From Bradyrhizobium sp. CIAT3101 (GTDB lineage: Bacteria; Pseudomonadota; Alphaproteobacteria; Rhizobiales; Xanthobacteraceae): a DNA stretch of 64,000 bases. A model generated the notes under the pieces. It did not search any database. It saw nothing but the letters and a program-made list of their open reading frames with translations, and was not told the DNA's origin. Positions within the stretch are counted from its first letter, which is position 1; each line of letters starts with the position of its first letter. Where the stretch lies: positions 7,275,001 to 7,339,000 of the forward strand of contig NZ_CP121634.1 in the NCBI RefSeq assembly GCF_029714945.1. Direction: 5' to 3'. The position numbers and the translations under genes were made by a program. Shown piece by piece: positions 27,359 through 35,862 of this stretch.

Positions 27359-28456
27359 TCAGTCCAGCGCGTGCGCGATCACCTTGCGCATGACGTTGGG
27401 CAGCGCCTCGTCGGCGAGCGTCGCGATCGGCACCCAGCGCATGCCTTCGGGCGCGCGCGTGCGCGCCTCCGCCTTCGCGGTGTAGACCACGAGCTCCAGC
27501 GGGAAATGCGTGAAGACGTGGGTGACCACGCCGACCTTGCGTTGCCAGCGCGACAGCCCTTTTAATTCCGGCGCCTGCTGTTTTGCCGCCGTGTCCTCCT
27601 GGCCGGCGCGCCAGTCGGAGCCCGGCACCTCGGTCATGCCACCAAGCAGACCCTTCTCGGGCCGCGAGCGGACCAGCAGCTCGTCACCGCGCGTGACGAC
27701 GAAAGCGGCCCCACGCCGCAGCGTTCCGCTCTTCTTCGGCGCCTTGCGTGGAAACGTCTCCTGCGTGCCCTGCGCACGGGCCGTGCAATCCTCATTCAGC
27801 GGACACAGCGAGCAGGCCGGCTTCTTCGGCGTGCAGATCGAGGCGCCGAGATCCATCAAGGCTTGCGCGCTATCGCCGGCGCGGGAATTGGCGAGCAGCG
27901 TTGCCGCCAGCTGCTGGATCAGCGGTTTTGCCTGCGGCAGTTCCTCCTCGACCGCGTACAGGCGCGACACCACGCGCTCGATATTGCCGTCGACGGGCAT
28001 GGTGTGGCGGTCGAACGCGATCGCCGCGATCGCCGCGGCCGTGTAGGGCCCGATACCCGGAAGCGCACGCAGCCCCTCTTCCGTATCGGGGAAGACACCG
28101 CCGTGCTCGCGCGTCACCGCCACAGCGCAAGCGTAGAGATTGCGCGCCCGCGAATAATAGCCGAGCCCGGCCCACATCCGCAGCACATCATCCTGCGAGG
28201 CGTTCCCCAACGCCGTGACATCCGGCCAGCGCGCGACGAATTTTTCGAAGTAAGGCCCGACCGCCTTCACGGTGGTCTGCTGGAGCATGATCTCCGACAG
28301 CCAGACACGGTAGGGATCCGACGTTTCCCCCGGCGCGGCACGCCACGGCAGCCTGCGGCGGTGGCGGTCGTACCAGGCGAGCAGCAATGTGGGGCGAGCC
28401 GACGGCGTGGTCGCCGTGGTGCTCCGCTCCTTCTTGCGCGCGGTCGTGGAGGACAT
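27359..28456 (-). CDS. mutY: A/G-specific adenine glycosylase
   Basis: A 365-residue base excision repair enzyme that removes adenine paired with 8-oxoguanine. The helix-hairpin-helix-GPD fold shows SEIMLQQTTVKAVGPYF with the catalytic Glu, ALPGIGPYTAAAIAAIAF and DGNIERV with the catalytic Asp. The 4Fe-4S cysteines follow the C-X6-C-X2-C-X5-C pattern (CTPKKPACSLCPLNEDC). The C-terminal third is the NUDIX-like 8-oxoG recognition domain. The N-terminal 25 residues are basic and poorly conserved. The gene is convergent with the diguanylate cyclase gene, 3 bp apart. Confidence 0.96.
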   Translation of the reverse strand: MSSTTARKKERSTTATTPSARPTLLLAWYDRHRRRLPWRAAPGETSDPYRVWLSEIMLQQTTVKAVGPYFEKFVARWPDVTALGNASQDDVLRMWAGLGYYSRARNLYACAVAVTREHGGVFPDTEEGLRALPGIGPYTAAAIAAIAFDRHTMPVDGNIERVVSRLYAVEEELPQAKPLIQQLAATLLANSRAGDSAQALMDLGASICTPKKPACSLCPLNEDCTARAQGTQETFPRKAPKKSGTLRRGAAFVVTRGDELLVRSRPEKGLLGGMTEVPGSDWRAGQEDTAAKQQAPELKGLSRWQRKVGVVTHVFTHFPLELVVYTAKAEARTRAPEGMRWVPIATLADEALPNVMRKVIAHALD

Positions 28457-28513
28457 TCGCCTTTACTAGAGGAGGATTTCGCCTGTGGCCAGCGCGACCC
28501 GACCGTTGCGGGC

Positions 28514-28532
28514 TATAACGCCTTGCGTTATA
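28514..28532. promoter_or_regulatory. Candidate HigA operator
   Basis: A perfect palindrome TATAACGC-CTT-GCGTTATA ending 7 bp before the higB start codon. It overlaps the place where a -10 element or the ribosome binding site would be. HigA-type antitoxins bind such AT-flanked dyads in their own promoters, so autorepression is likely. Confidence 0.65.
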
Positions 28533-28539
28533 CACAAAC

Positions 28540-28824
28540 ATGATCCAGAGCTTCGCCGACTCCGAGACAGAGCTGATCTGGTCCGGGCGACGCAGCAGGA
28601 AACTGCCGCCCGACATTCAGAATGTAGCCTTGCGAAAACTGCGTTTACTCAATCAAGCGCGGGTGTTGACCGATCTCAGGGTTCCCCCGGGCAACCGGCT
28701 CGAAGCACTGAAGGCCGATCGCCAAGGTCAGCATTCGATCCGGATCAATGATCAGTGGCGCATCTGTTTTGTCTGGGATGACGGAGGACCGAAACATGTC
28801 GAAATTGTCGACTACCACGATTAG
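28540..28824 (+). CDS. higB: HigB-like toxin (RelE/ParE superfamily)
   Basis: A 94-residue RelE-fold toxin of the HigB type, an mRNA-cleaving ribonuclease that works on the ribosome. Diagnostic blocks are LRKLRLLNQARVLTDLRVPPGNRLEALKAD and the C-terminal QHSIRINDQWRICFVWDD with conserved Arg and Trp. Toxin before antitoxin is the HigBA order; the antitoxin gene overlaps its last 29 bases. No Shine-Dalgarno sequence is seen, and the operator lies where it would be, so translation may be leaderless. Confidence 0.9.
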   Translation: MIQSFADSETELIWSGRRSRKLPPDIQNVALRKLRLLNQARVLTDLRVPPGNRLEALKADRQGQHSIRINDQWRICFVWDDGGPKHVEIVDYHD

Positions 28825-29119
28825 GAACGGGCTCCTCCGCAATCCTCATCCCGGCGAGATCCTGCTCGAGGAGTTCTTAAAGCCGATGGACCTCAGCCAG
28901 AATGCGCTGGCGCGCGCTGTGCGCGTGCCGCCGCGGCGGATCAACGAGATCGTACTCGGCAAGCGCGACATCACGGCTGACACCGACCTGCGGCTTGCCC
29001 GCTATTTTGGTCTGTCGGAGGGCTTTTTCCTGGGGCTCCAGATGGACTACGATCTGATGCAGCGACGGCGCGAGATCGACCGCGACCTCAAGGCCATCCG
29101 GCCTCGCGCGGCAGCGTAG
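28796..29119 (+). CDS. higA: HigA antitoxin (XRE-type helix-turn-helix)
   Basis: A 107-residue antitoxin. The HigA signature runs from NPHPGEILLEEFLKPMDLSQ, then NALARAVRVPPRRINEIVLGKRDIT as helix-turn-helix and RLARYFGLSEGFFLGLQMDYDL, with a C-terminal basic helix. It binds HigB and the operator at 28514-28532. The start ATG at 28796 is inside the end of higB and has GGAGG upstream. An in-frame upstream start exists but would read back into higB. The pair is inserted between mutY and the DUF721 gene, a neighbourhood that is probably older. Confidence 0.92.
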   Translation: MSKLSTTTIRNGLLRNPHPGEILLEEFLKPMDLSQNALARAVRVPPRRINEIVLGKRDITADTDLRLARYFGLSEGFFLGLQMDYDLMQRRREIDRDLKAIRPRAAA

Positions 29120-29131
29120 CGGACACGGCCC

Positions 29132-29622
29132 ATGGCCAAATTCCCTCCCAAACCCGGCCCCATCAGCGCCAAGCCGCTCGGGATCCTGCTCAACGACGTC
29201 TTTGCCGAGGCCTATGCCAAGCAGGGTTTTGCGGCGCGCGAGCTGGTGACGCGGTGGGAGCAGATTGCGGGACCCGAGATCGCCGCCCATGCCGAGCCGC
29301 TCAAGATGCAATGGCCGCGGCCGGTCGAGGGCCAGCCGCAGGAGCCGGCGACGCTGGTGTTGCGGGTCGAGGGCCCGATGGCGCTGGAGATCCAGCACTC
29401 GGCCGACGTGATCCTGGAGCGGGTGAACCGCTTCTTCGGCTGGAGCGCGGTCGGCAAGCTCGCCTTCCGCCAGGCCCCCTGTCGCGTGCCCGCCGCCCGG
29501 CCCGGCCCGCCCCGCCGGACCCCAAGGCCGTCGCCAAGGTGGCGGAGAGCCTGGGGGATATCGAAGATGAAGAACTGAAGACGGCGCTGGCGCGGCTCGG
29601 GGCCGCCATCAAGCGAAATTGA
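29132..29622 (+). CDS. DUF721/DciA-like protein, apparently frameshifted
   Basis: The first 115 codons encode a DUF721 domain (LGILLNDVFAEAYAKQGFAARELVTRWEQIAGPEIAAHAEPLKMQW, later RVEGPMALEIQHSADVILERVNRFFG). DciA-like members of this family help load the replicative helicase DnaB; the rhizobial ones are related. At 29475-29479 (CCCCC) the frame is lost: reading on, it ends at 29578 with a nonsense tail, while the next frame gives DPKAVAKVAESLGDIEDEELKTALARLGAAIKRN ending at 29622, which looks like the true C terminus. One missing C explains this. It is either a real mutation in a nonessential tail or a base error. The stop at 29622 also overlaps the next coding stretch closely. Confidence 0.75.
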
Positions 29623-29759
29623 GCCTCATTTCGCGGCCAATCTGGACCCGTCCCTGCCGCTCGCCATTGCCTCAAACCACGTTTCAAGCTAGCGACAGGC
29701 CGCCCGGGAACCCTGATGGGAGCTCAGGGCGCGAGACCACGCCAATTCGGGAGCCGACC

Positions 29760-30416
29760 TTGATCATCACCCGCCGCGCCTTCACCACGATGCTGTCGCT
29801 GACCGGTCTTGCCGCGCTCGCCGGGCTCTCGCCGCTGCGGTTCATCTCCGAAGCAATGGCTCAGGCCGCCGGCGATGTCGCCAAGCCGGTGTCGCTGCCC
29901 GACATGGCGCTCGGCCCGAAGGACGCCGCCGTCACCATCACCGAATTCGCCTCGATGACCTGCCCGCATTGCGCAGCCTTCAACGAGCAGGTGTTCCCCA
30001 AGATCAAGTCGGAATACATCGACACCGGCAAGATCCGTTACGTCTTCCGCGAGTTCCCGCTCGACATCAAGGCCGCCGCCGGCTCGATGCTGTCGCGCTG
30101 CATCGCCAATGGCGACGCGCCGAAATATTTCGCCGTCACCGACATGCTGTTCCGCCAGCAGAACGACTGGGTGATGAAGAACACCACCGAGACGCTGACG
30201 CGGATCGGCAAGCAGGCCGGCCTCACCCAGCAGCAGGTGGAAGCCTGCCTGAAGGACCAAGCGCTGCTCGACAAGATCGCCGCCGACCAGAAATATGCCA
30301 GCGACGTTCTGAAGGTCGATTCGACGCCGACGTTCTTCATCAACGGCGAGAAGATCAAGGGCGAGACCTCGTTCGAGGAATTCGCGAAGAAGATCAATCC
30401 GCTGCTGAAGAGCTGA
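29760..30416 (+). CDS. DsbA-family thiol:disulfide oxidoreductase
   Basis: A 218-residue periplasmic protein of the thioredoxin-like DsbA/BdbD type. The CPHC active site is in ITEFASMTCPHCAAF. The signal peptide is IITRRAFTTMLSLTGLAALAGLSPLRFISEAMAQA with twin Arg near the start, so Tat export is possible. The likely start is TTG at 29760 behind GGGAG; the frame is open upstream to 29619 but that stretch has no conserved sequence and overlaps the DUF721 gene. A cis-Pro loop is in VDSTPTFFINGEKIKG. Such proteins oxidise or isomerise cysteines of exported proteins. It precedes smc by 217 bp. Confidence 0.92.
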   Translation: MIITRRAFTTMLSLTGLAALAGLSPLRFISEAMAQAAGDVAKPVSLPDMALGPKDAAVTITEFASMTCPHCAAFNEQVFPKIKSEYIDTGKIRYVFREFPLDIKAAAGSMLSRCIANGDAPKYFAVTDMLFRQQNDWVMKNTTETLTRIGKQAGLTQQQVEACLKDQALLDKIAADQKYASDVLKVDSTPTFFINGEKIKGETSFEEFAKKINPLLKS

Positions 30417-30633
30417 TTCGCTCGTCAAGATCCTGATTCGCATCTCGAAAGCCGTAGCTTTCCCGGCATAAATCCCTTGGGAAAAGCGGCTTTCGCAGGT
30501 TGCCCTCGCGGCACACCACGGCCATTGTCCGCCGCATGAGGCGCCGAGCGCGACTCGCCCCAGAGAGTGACATTGCCTTCCATGGTATTGTCTCGGCAGG
30601 GGGATTCGCGCCTGCCAACAGAGATGCGTGCTT

Positions 30634-33600
30634 ATGAAAATCACCCGCCTACGCCTGCACGGCTTCAAGTCCTTCGTTGAGCCCACGGACTTCGTCATCG
30701 AGCCCGGCCTGACCGGCGTGGTCGGCCCCAACGGTTGCGGCAAGTCGAATCTCGTCGAGGCGCTGCGCTGGGCGATGGGTGAGACGTCCTACAAGAGCTT
30801 GCGCGCCGCCGACATGGACGCGGTGATCTTCGCCGGCTCCGGCAATCGTCCCGCGCGCAACCACGCCGAAGTGACGATGACGATCGACAATGCCGATCGC
30901 ACCGCGCCTGCGGCGATGAACGACAGCCAGCTGCTCGAAATCTCTCGCCGCATCGAGCGCGAAGCCGGCTCGGTCTATCGCATCAACGGCCGTGACGTCC
31001 GCGCCCGCGACGTGCAGATCCTGTTTGCTGACGCCGCCACCGGCGCGCGTTCGCCCGCCCTCGTCCACCAGGGCAAGATCGGCGAAATCATTCAGGCCAA
31101 GCCCGAGCAGCGCCGCCGCGTGCTGGAGGACGCCGCCGGCGTCGCCGGTCTGCACGCCCGCCGTCACGAGGCCGAGCTGCGGCTGAAGGCGGCCGAGACC
31201 AACCTCACCCGTGTCGAGGACGTGATCGGCCAGCTTTCCGGCCAGATGGAAGGCCTGAAAAAGCAGGCCCGCCAGGCGGTGCGCTATCGCGAGGTCGCGG
31301 CCAAGGTCCGCAAGGCGGAAGCCACGCTGTTCCACCTGCGCTGGATCGGCGCGCACGCCGATGTCAATGAATCCGGCCAGACCCATGATCTCGCCGTGCG
31401 CGAGATGGCCGAGCGTACCCAGCATCAGGCCGAAGCCGCCCGTATCCAGGCGATCCGCGCCGCCGAAATGCCGGCGCTGCGCGATGCCGAAGCGCGCGCC
31501 GCCGCCGGCCTGCAGCGCCTGACCAATGCCCGCGAGCTGCTCGACCGCGAGGAAGAGCGCGCCAAGGAGCGTGTCGCCGAGCTCGAGCGTCGCCTCGCCC
31601 AGTTCGAGGGCGACATCTCCCGCGCCCAGCAGCAGACCATGGACGCCGACGTCGCGCTGCAGCGGCTCGACACCGAAGATGCCGAGCTGAAGGAAGAAAT
31701 CAAGTCGCGCGTCGAGAAGCGCTCCGGCGTCGACGAACGTGTCGGCGAGGCCGAGGCGGTGCTGACCGAAACCGAGCAGCAGTTTTCCGAGCTCACCACC
31801 GCGCTCGCCGACCTGACCGCCAAGCGCAACCAGCTTGAAGCCAACGTCCGTACCCACCGCGACAAGCTCGCGCGTCTCGACCAGGAGATCGCGAACGTCT
31901 CCGCGGAAGAGCAGAAGCTGGCCACTGAGACCGGCGGCTTCGGCGATCTCGACGAACTGACCGCCGTGGTCGAGACCGCCGAGCAGACGCTCGCCGCCTC
32001 CGAAGCTGCCGCGCAGGCGAGCGAAGCCGCGCACGTCGCCGCGCGCCAGACGCTGGAATCCTCGCGCTCGCCGCTGGTCGAAGCCGACAAGCGCGTGCAG
32101 CGGCTCGACACCGAGGCGCGCACGATCTCCAAGATCGTCAACGGCGAGACCAAGAATCTGTGGCCGCCGATCATCGACGGCATCACGGTCGACAAGGGTT
32201 TTGAAAAGGCCATCGGCGCCGCGCTCGGCGACGATCTCGATGCGCCCGTCGATCCGTCGGCGCCGATGCGCTGGACCAATGCCGGCGTCACCGAGGGCGA
32301 TCCGGAACTGCCCGAAGGCGTCACGCCGCTCGCCAACCATGTTCAGGCGCCGGCCGAGCTGACGCGCCGCCTCGCGCAGATCGGCGTCGTGCCGCGCGAG
32401 CGCGGTGCCGAGCTGGTGTCGCAGCTCAAGACCGGCCAGCGGCTGGTTTCGCCCGAAGGCGACGTCTGGCGCTGGGACGGCTTTGTCGCCGCCGCCCACG
32501 CCCCGACCGGCGCCGCGCGGCGCCTCGCCGAGCGCGCCCGTCTCGTCGACATCGAGAACGAGCTGGAGCAGGCCCGCATCGACGCGCAGATCAAGCGTCA
32601 GGCGCTGGAAAACGCCGAGTCCGAACTGCAGATGGCCGCCAGCACCGAAGGCGCCAGCCGCGAGGCCTGGCGCGCCGCGCAGCGCGAGCTGAACGTCGCA
32701 CGCGAGCGCCACGCCACGGCCGAGCGCGAGATCAGCCGCCACGCCGCGCGCAAGGCGACGCTGTCGGAAGCGCACAGCCGTCTCGCCGCCGATCGCGCCG
32801 AGGCCGAGGCCGCCTACGAATACGCCGAGGCCGGCATCAGTGAGCTGCCGTCGAGCGAGGACACCGAGACCCGTCTCGCCGCCGTCCGCAGCGACATCGA
32901 AAACCATCGCCGCATGGCCGCGCAGGTTCGCGCCGAGGCCCAGGCGCTGGCGCGCGAGGCCGAGCTCGCCGACCGTCGCGTCCAGGCGATCCTCGCCGAG
33001 CGCACCGAATGGCAGAACCGCAAGGAGAGCGCGGCCTCCCATATCGACACCATCCAGACCCGCATCACCGAGGTCTCGATCGAGCGCAGCGACCTCGAGA
33101 ACGCGCCCGCCGTGTTCGCCGAGAAGCGCAGCGCGCTGATCACCGAGATCGAGTACGCCGAGAACGACCGCCGCATGGCCGCCGATGCGCTCGCCACCGC
33201 CGAGACCGCGATGGCCGAGACCGATCGTGTCGCCAAGCTGACCCTCGAAGCGCTCTCCAGCTCGCGCGAAGCCACTGCCCGCGCCGAGGAGCGCATGGAA
33301 GGTTCGCGGCGCCGGCTCGAGGACATCGAGCGCGAGATCCGCGACATGCTCGAAGTCGAGCCGCAGGCCGTCGCCGGCCTCGCCGAGCTCGAGCCCGGCG
33401 CGGAGCTGCCGCCGCTGCACGACATCGAGGAGGACCTCGAAAAGATGCGCCGGGATCGCGAGCGCCTCGGTGCCGTGAACCTGCGCGCCGAGGAAGAGCT
33501 GCGCGAGGTCGAGACCCAGCACACGGGCCTCGTTACCGAGCGCGACGACCTGGTCGAAGCCATCAAGCGGCTGCGCCAGGGCATCCAGAGCCTCAACAAG

Positions 33601-34098
33601 GAAGCGCGCGAGCGGCTCCTGACCTCGTTCGAGGTTGTCAACAACCACTTCAAGCGCCTGTTCGTCGAGCTGTTCGGCGGCGGCGAGGCCGCGCTGCACC
33701 TGATCGAAAGCGACGATCCGCTGGAAGCCGGCCTCGAAATCATCGCAAAGCCGCCGGGCAAGAAGCCGCAGACGCTGTCGCTGCTCTCGGGCGGTGAGCA
33801 GGCGCTGACCGCCATGGCGCTGATTTTCGCGGTGTTCTTGACCAACCCCTCGCCGATCTGCGTGCTGGACGAAGTCGACGCGCCGCTCGACGACCACAAC
33901 GTCGAACGCTACTGCAACCTCCTGCACGAAATGACCAGCTCGACCGACACGCGCTTCGTCATCATCACGCACAATCCGATCACGATGGCGCGGATGAACC
34001 GCCTGTTCGGCGTCACCATGGCCGAGCGCGGCGTCTCCCAACTCGTCTCGGTGAGCCTGTCCGAAGCCGTGGACATTCTCGATCAGAACGTGGCGTGA
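30634..34098 (+). CDS. smc: Chromosome segregation protein SMC
   Basis: A 1154-residue structural maintenance of chromosomes ATPase that compacts and organises the chromosome together with ScpA/ScpB. The Walker A GPNGCGKSN is near residue 30; coiled coils run about 165-500 and 620-1000; the hinge (about 505-617) contains WPPIIDGITVDKGFEKAIGAALGDD and RLVSPEGDVWRWDGFVAAA; the signature LSLLSGGEQALTAMAL is near 1048 and Walker B with PSPICVLDEVDAPLDDHN follows. The ATG at 30634 (MKITRLRLHGFKSF) fits family start; GTG at 30628 adds two residues. scpA/scpB are not in the window. Confidence 0.97.
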   Translation: MKITRLRLHGFKSFVEPTDFVIEPGLTGVVGPNGCGKSNLVEALRWAMGETSYKSLRAADMDAVIFAGSGNRPARNHAEVTMTIDNADRTAPAAMNDSQLLEISRRIEREAGSVYRINGRDVRARDVQILFADAATGARSPALVHQGKIGEIIQAKPEQRRRVLEDAAGVAGLHARRHEAELRLKAAETNLTRVEDVIGQLSGQMEGLKKQARQAVRYREVAAKVRKAEATLFHLRWIGAHADVNESGQTHDLAVREMAERTQHQAEAARIQAIRAAEMPALRDAEARAAAGLQRLTNARELLDREEERAKERVAELERRLAQFEGDISRAQQQTMDADVALQRLDTEDAELKEEIKSRVEKRSGVDERVGEAEAVLTETEQQFSELTTALADLTAKRNQLEANVRTHRDKLARLDQEIANVSAEEQKLATETGGFGDLDELTAVVETAEQTLAASEAAAQASEAAHVAARQTLESSRSPLVEADKRVQRLDTEARTISKIVNGETKNLWPPIIDGITVDKGFEKAIGAALGDDLDAPVDPSAPMRWTNAGVTEGDPELPEGVTPLANHVQAPAELTRRLAQIGVVPRERGAELVSQLKTGQRLVSPEGDVWRWDGFVAAAHAPTGAARRLAERARLVDIENELEQARIDAQIKRQALENAESELQMAASTEGASREAWRAAQRELNVARERHATAEREISRHAARKATLSEAHSRLAADRAEAEAAYEYAEAGISELPSSEDTETRLAAVRSDIENHRRMAAQVRAEAQALAREAELADRRVQAILAERTEWQNRKESAASHIDTIQTRITEVSIERSDLENAPAVFAEKRSALITEIEYAENDRRMAADALATAETAMAETDRVAKLTLEALSSSREATARAEERMEGSRRRLEDIEREIRDMLEVEPQAVAGLAELEPGAELPPLHDIEEDLEKMRRDRERLGAVNLRAEEELREVETQHTGLVTERDDLVEAIKRLRQGIQSLNKEARERLLTSFEVVNNHFKRLFVELFGGGEAALHLIESDDPLEAGLEIIAKPPGKKPQTLSLLSGGEQALTAMALIFAVFLTNPSPICVLDEVDAPLDDHNVERYCNLLHEMTSSTDTRFVIITHNPITMARMNRLFGVTMAERGVSQLVSVSLSEAVDILDQNVA

Positions 34099-34157
34099 TA
34101 TCTCTGCCGTCATTCCGGACCTCGCGGAGCGAGAACCCTGGATGACGGTAGGCCATC

Positions 34158-35135
34158 ATGATCTCACCCACCCTCCCCGCCGAACTCAAAGCTGCGCTCG
34201 ACGCTAGGCTGCAGGGCTTTTCCCGCACCGACGCTGCGCAGCGATCGCAGAAAATCTCGACGACCTATCGCGCCGGCGGCGGCTCCGCCACGATCAAGTC
34301 GGAAGCCGATGCGCTTGCCTATGCGCTGGCGCGGATGCCGGCGACTTACGCGGCCGTCGCCGCAAGCCTGAGCGCGCTCACCGAGATTGCGCCGGATCTC
34401 GCTCCCGAAACATTGCTCGACGTCGGCGCGGGCCCGGGCACCGCGAGTTGGGCCGCCGCGGAGGCCTTTTCGTCGCTGCAGGATTTTACGCTGCTCGACG
34501 CCAACGCCACGCTGAGCCGGCTCGCGCTCGAGCTCGTGCGCGACAGCTCGCGCCTCGCGGATTGCCGCTATCTGCCAGGCGATGCCGGCACCAACCTCGC
34601 CGAGGTGCCGCAAGCCGATCTCGTCGTCGCGAGCTACGTCATCGGTGAGCTCGGCGAGAGCGATCAGCGCAAGCTCGCAGCGACGATGTGGGCCAAAGCG
34701 CGCCACGCACTGGTCGTGATCGAGCCGGGCACGCCCGCCGGTTATGCCCGCATCCTTGCACTGCGCCAGCAACTGACCGCGCTTGGCGCTTTTGTAGCCG
34801 CGCCCTGCGCACACGAAAGGCCCTGCCCGCTCGTTGCGCCCGACTGGTGCCATTTCAACCAGCGCCTGCCACGCTCGCAGGCGCACCGCCAGATCAAGGG
34901 CGCCGAGGTGCCGTTCGAGGACGAACGCTTCATCTACGTTGCCCTGACCCGCACACCGCCGGCAGCGCGCGCCGCGCGCGTGCTGGCGCCGCCAGATGTC
35001 GGCAAGGCCGAGATCACGGCCAAGCTTTGCACGAAGGACGGTGTCGAACTCGCCAAGGTCGCGCGGCGCGACAAGGCCGCCTATGCAGGCGCCCGTCGCT
35101 GGCGCTGGGGCGATGCCGTTCTGTCCGAAAGTTAA
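34158..35135 (+). CDS. Rsm22-like ribosomal small-subunit methyltransferase family protein
   Basis: A 325-residue protein related to mitochondrial Rsm22/METTL17. A SAM-binding fold is indicated by PETLLDVGAGPGTASWAAAEAF and DLVVASYVIGELGE. After this, a cysteine set CAHERPCPLVAPDWCHFNQR (C-X5-C-X7-C) and following region match the Fe-S-binding part reported for the Rsm22/METTL17 family, with a final conserved C-terminal block. Mitochondrial members act in small ribosomal subunit assembly; the bacterial role is inferred from this. It starts 59 bp after smc. Confidence 0.87.
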   Translation: MISPTLPAELKAALDARLQGFSRTDAAQRSQKISTTYRAGGGSATIKSEADALAYALARMPATYAAVAASLSALTEIAPDLAPETLLDVGAGPGTASWAAAEAFSSLQDFTLLDANATLSRLALELVRDSSRLADCRYLPGDAGTNLAEVPQADLVVASYVIGELGESDQRKLAATMWAKARHALVVIEPGTPAGYARILALRQQLTALGAFVAAPCAHERPCPLVAPDWCHFNQRLPRSQAHRQIKGAEVPFEDERFIYVALTRTPPAARAARVLAPPDVGKAEITAKLCTKDGVELAKVARRDKAAYAGARRWRWGDAVLSES

Positions 35136-35269
35136 CCCCGTTCCGGGTTTTTCCCTTGAACTCGGATGGCTCCCGATCCGACCAAGTCTTACCTTCCCTC
35201 CGCGCGGGGCTCGCCCCGGCCCCATTTTGGGTTACGCTGTCCGCCCCAATTCCCCTTCAGGAGTTCTCC

Positions 35270-35830
35270 ATGTCGACCGGCTGGATCGTTCTCGGCGTCA
35301 TCGTCGTCCTCGTGCTGTTCGCTTTCAGCGCCTACAACCGGCTGGTAGCGCTGGGCCAGCGCGTCGGCCAGGCCTTTGCCGACGTCGACGTGCAGCTCAA
35401 GCAGCGTCACGATCTGATCCCGAACCTGGTCGAGACGGTGAAGGGGTATGCCTCGCACGAGCGCGGCACGCTCGACGACGTCATCAAGGCGCGCAATTCG
35501 GCGATGTCGGCGCAGGGGCCGGCGCAAGTATCCGCCGCCGAAAACCAGCTTTCCGGCGCGCTCGGCCGGCTGATCGCGCTGTCGGAGGCCTATCCCGACC
35601 TCAAGGCCAACGCCAATTTCCAGCAGCTCGCGTCCGAGCTCTCCGACCTCGAGAACAAGATCGCGGCCAGCCGCCGCTTCTTCAACAACGCGGTCCAGGA
35701 ATACAACACCGGCATCCAGCAGATGCCCGCGGCTCTGTTCGCCGGCATGTTCGGCTTCACCAAGAAGGACTTCTTCGATCTGGGCGCGAGCCGCGCCGAG
35801 GTCGAGGCTGCGCCTCAGGTGAAGTTCTGA
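35270..35830 (+). CDS. lemA: LemA family protein
   Basis: A 186-residue membrane protein of the LemA family: an N-terminal transmembrane segment (WIVLGVIVVLVLFAFSAYN) followed by helical coiled-coil domain with family blocks AFADVDVQLKQRHDLIPNLVETVKGYASHE and ENQLSGALGRLIALSEAYPDLKANANFQQL, then FFNNAVQEYNTGIQQMP. The function of LemA is unclear; it is commonly found beside an HtpX-like protease, as here (32 bp downstream), which suggests a joint role in membrane protein quality control. AGGAG ribosome binding site before the ATG. Confidence 0.95.
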   Translation: MSTGWIVLGVIVVLVLFAFSAYNRLVALGQRVGQAFADVDVQLKQRHDLIPNLVETVKGYASHERGTLDDVIKARNSAMSAQGPAQVSAAENQLSGALGRLIALSEAYPDLKANANFQQLASELSDLENKIAASRRFFNNAVQEYNTGIQQMPAALFAGMFGFTKKDFFDLGASRAEVEAAPQVKF

Positions 35831-35862
35831 TCTGAGCCGACAGACCGGCAGGGCAACGCGTC

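Noticed and set aside
30649..34113. An 1154-residue open frame on the minus strand opposite smc
   Set aside because: It mirrors smc almost exactly in extent, has no recognisable domain, and is explained by GC-rich codon bias that keeps the antisense frame open.
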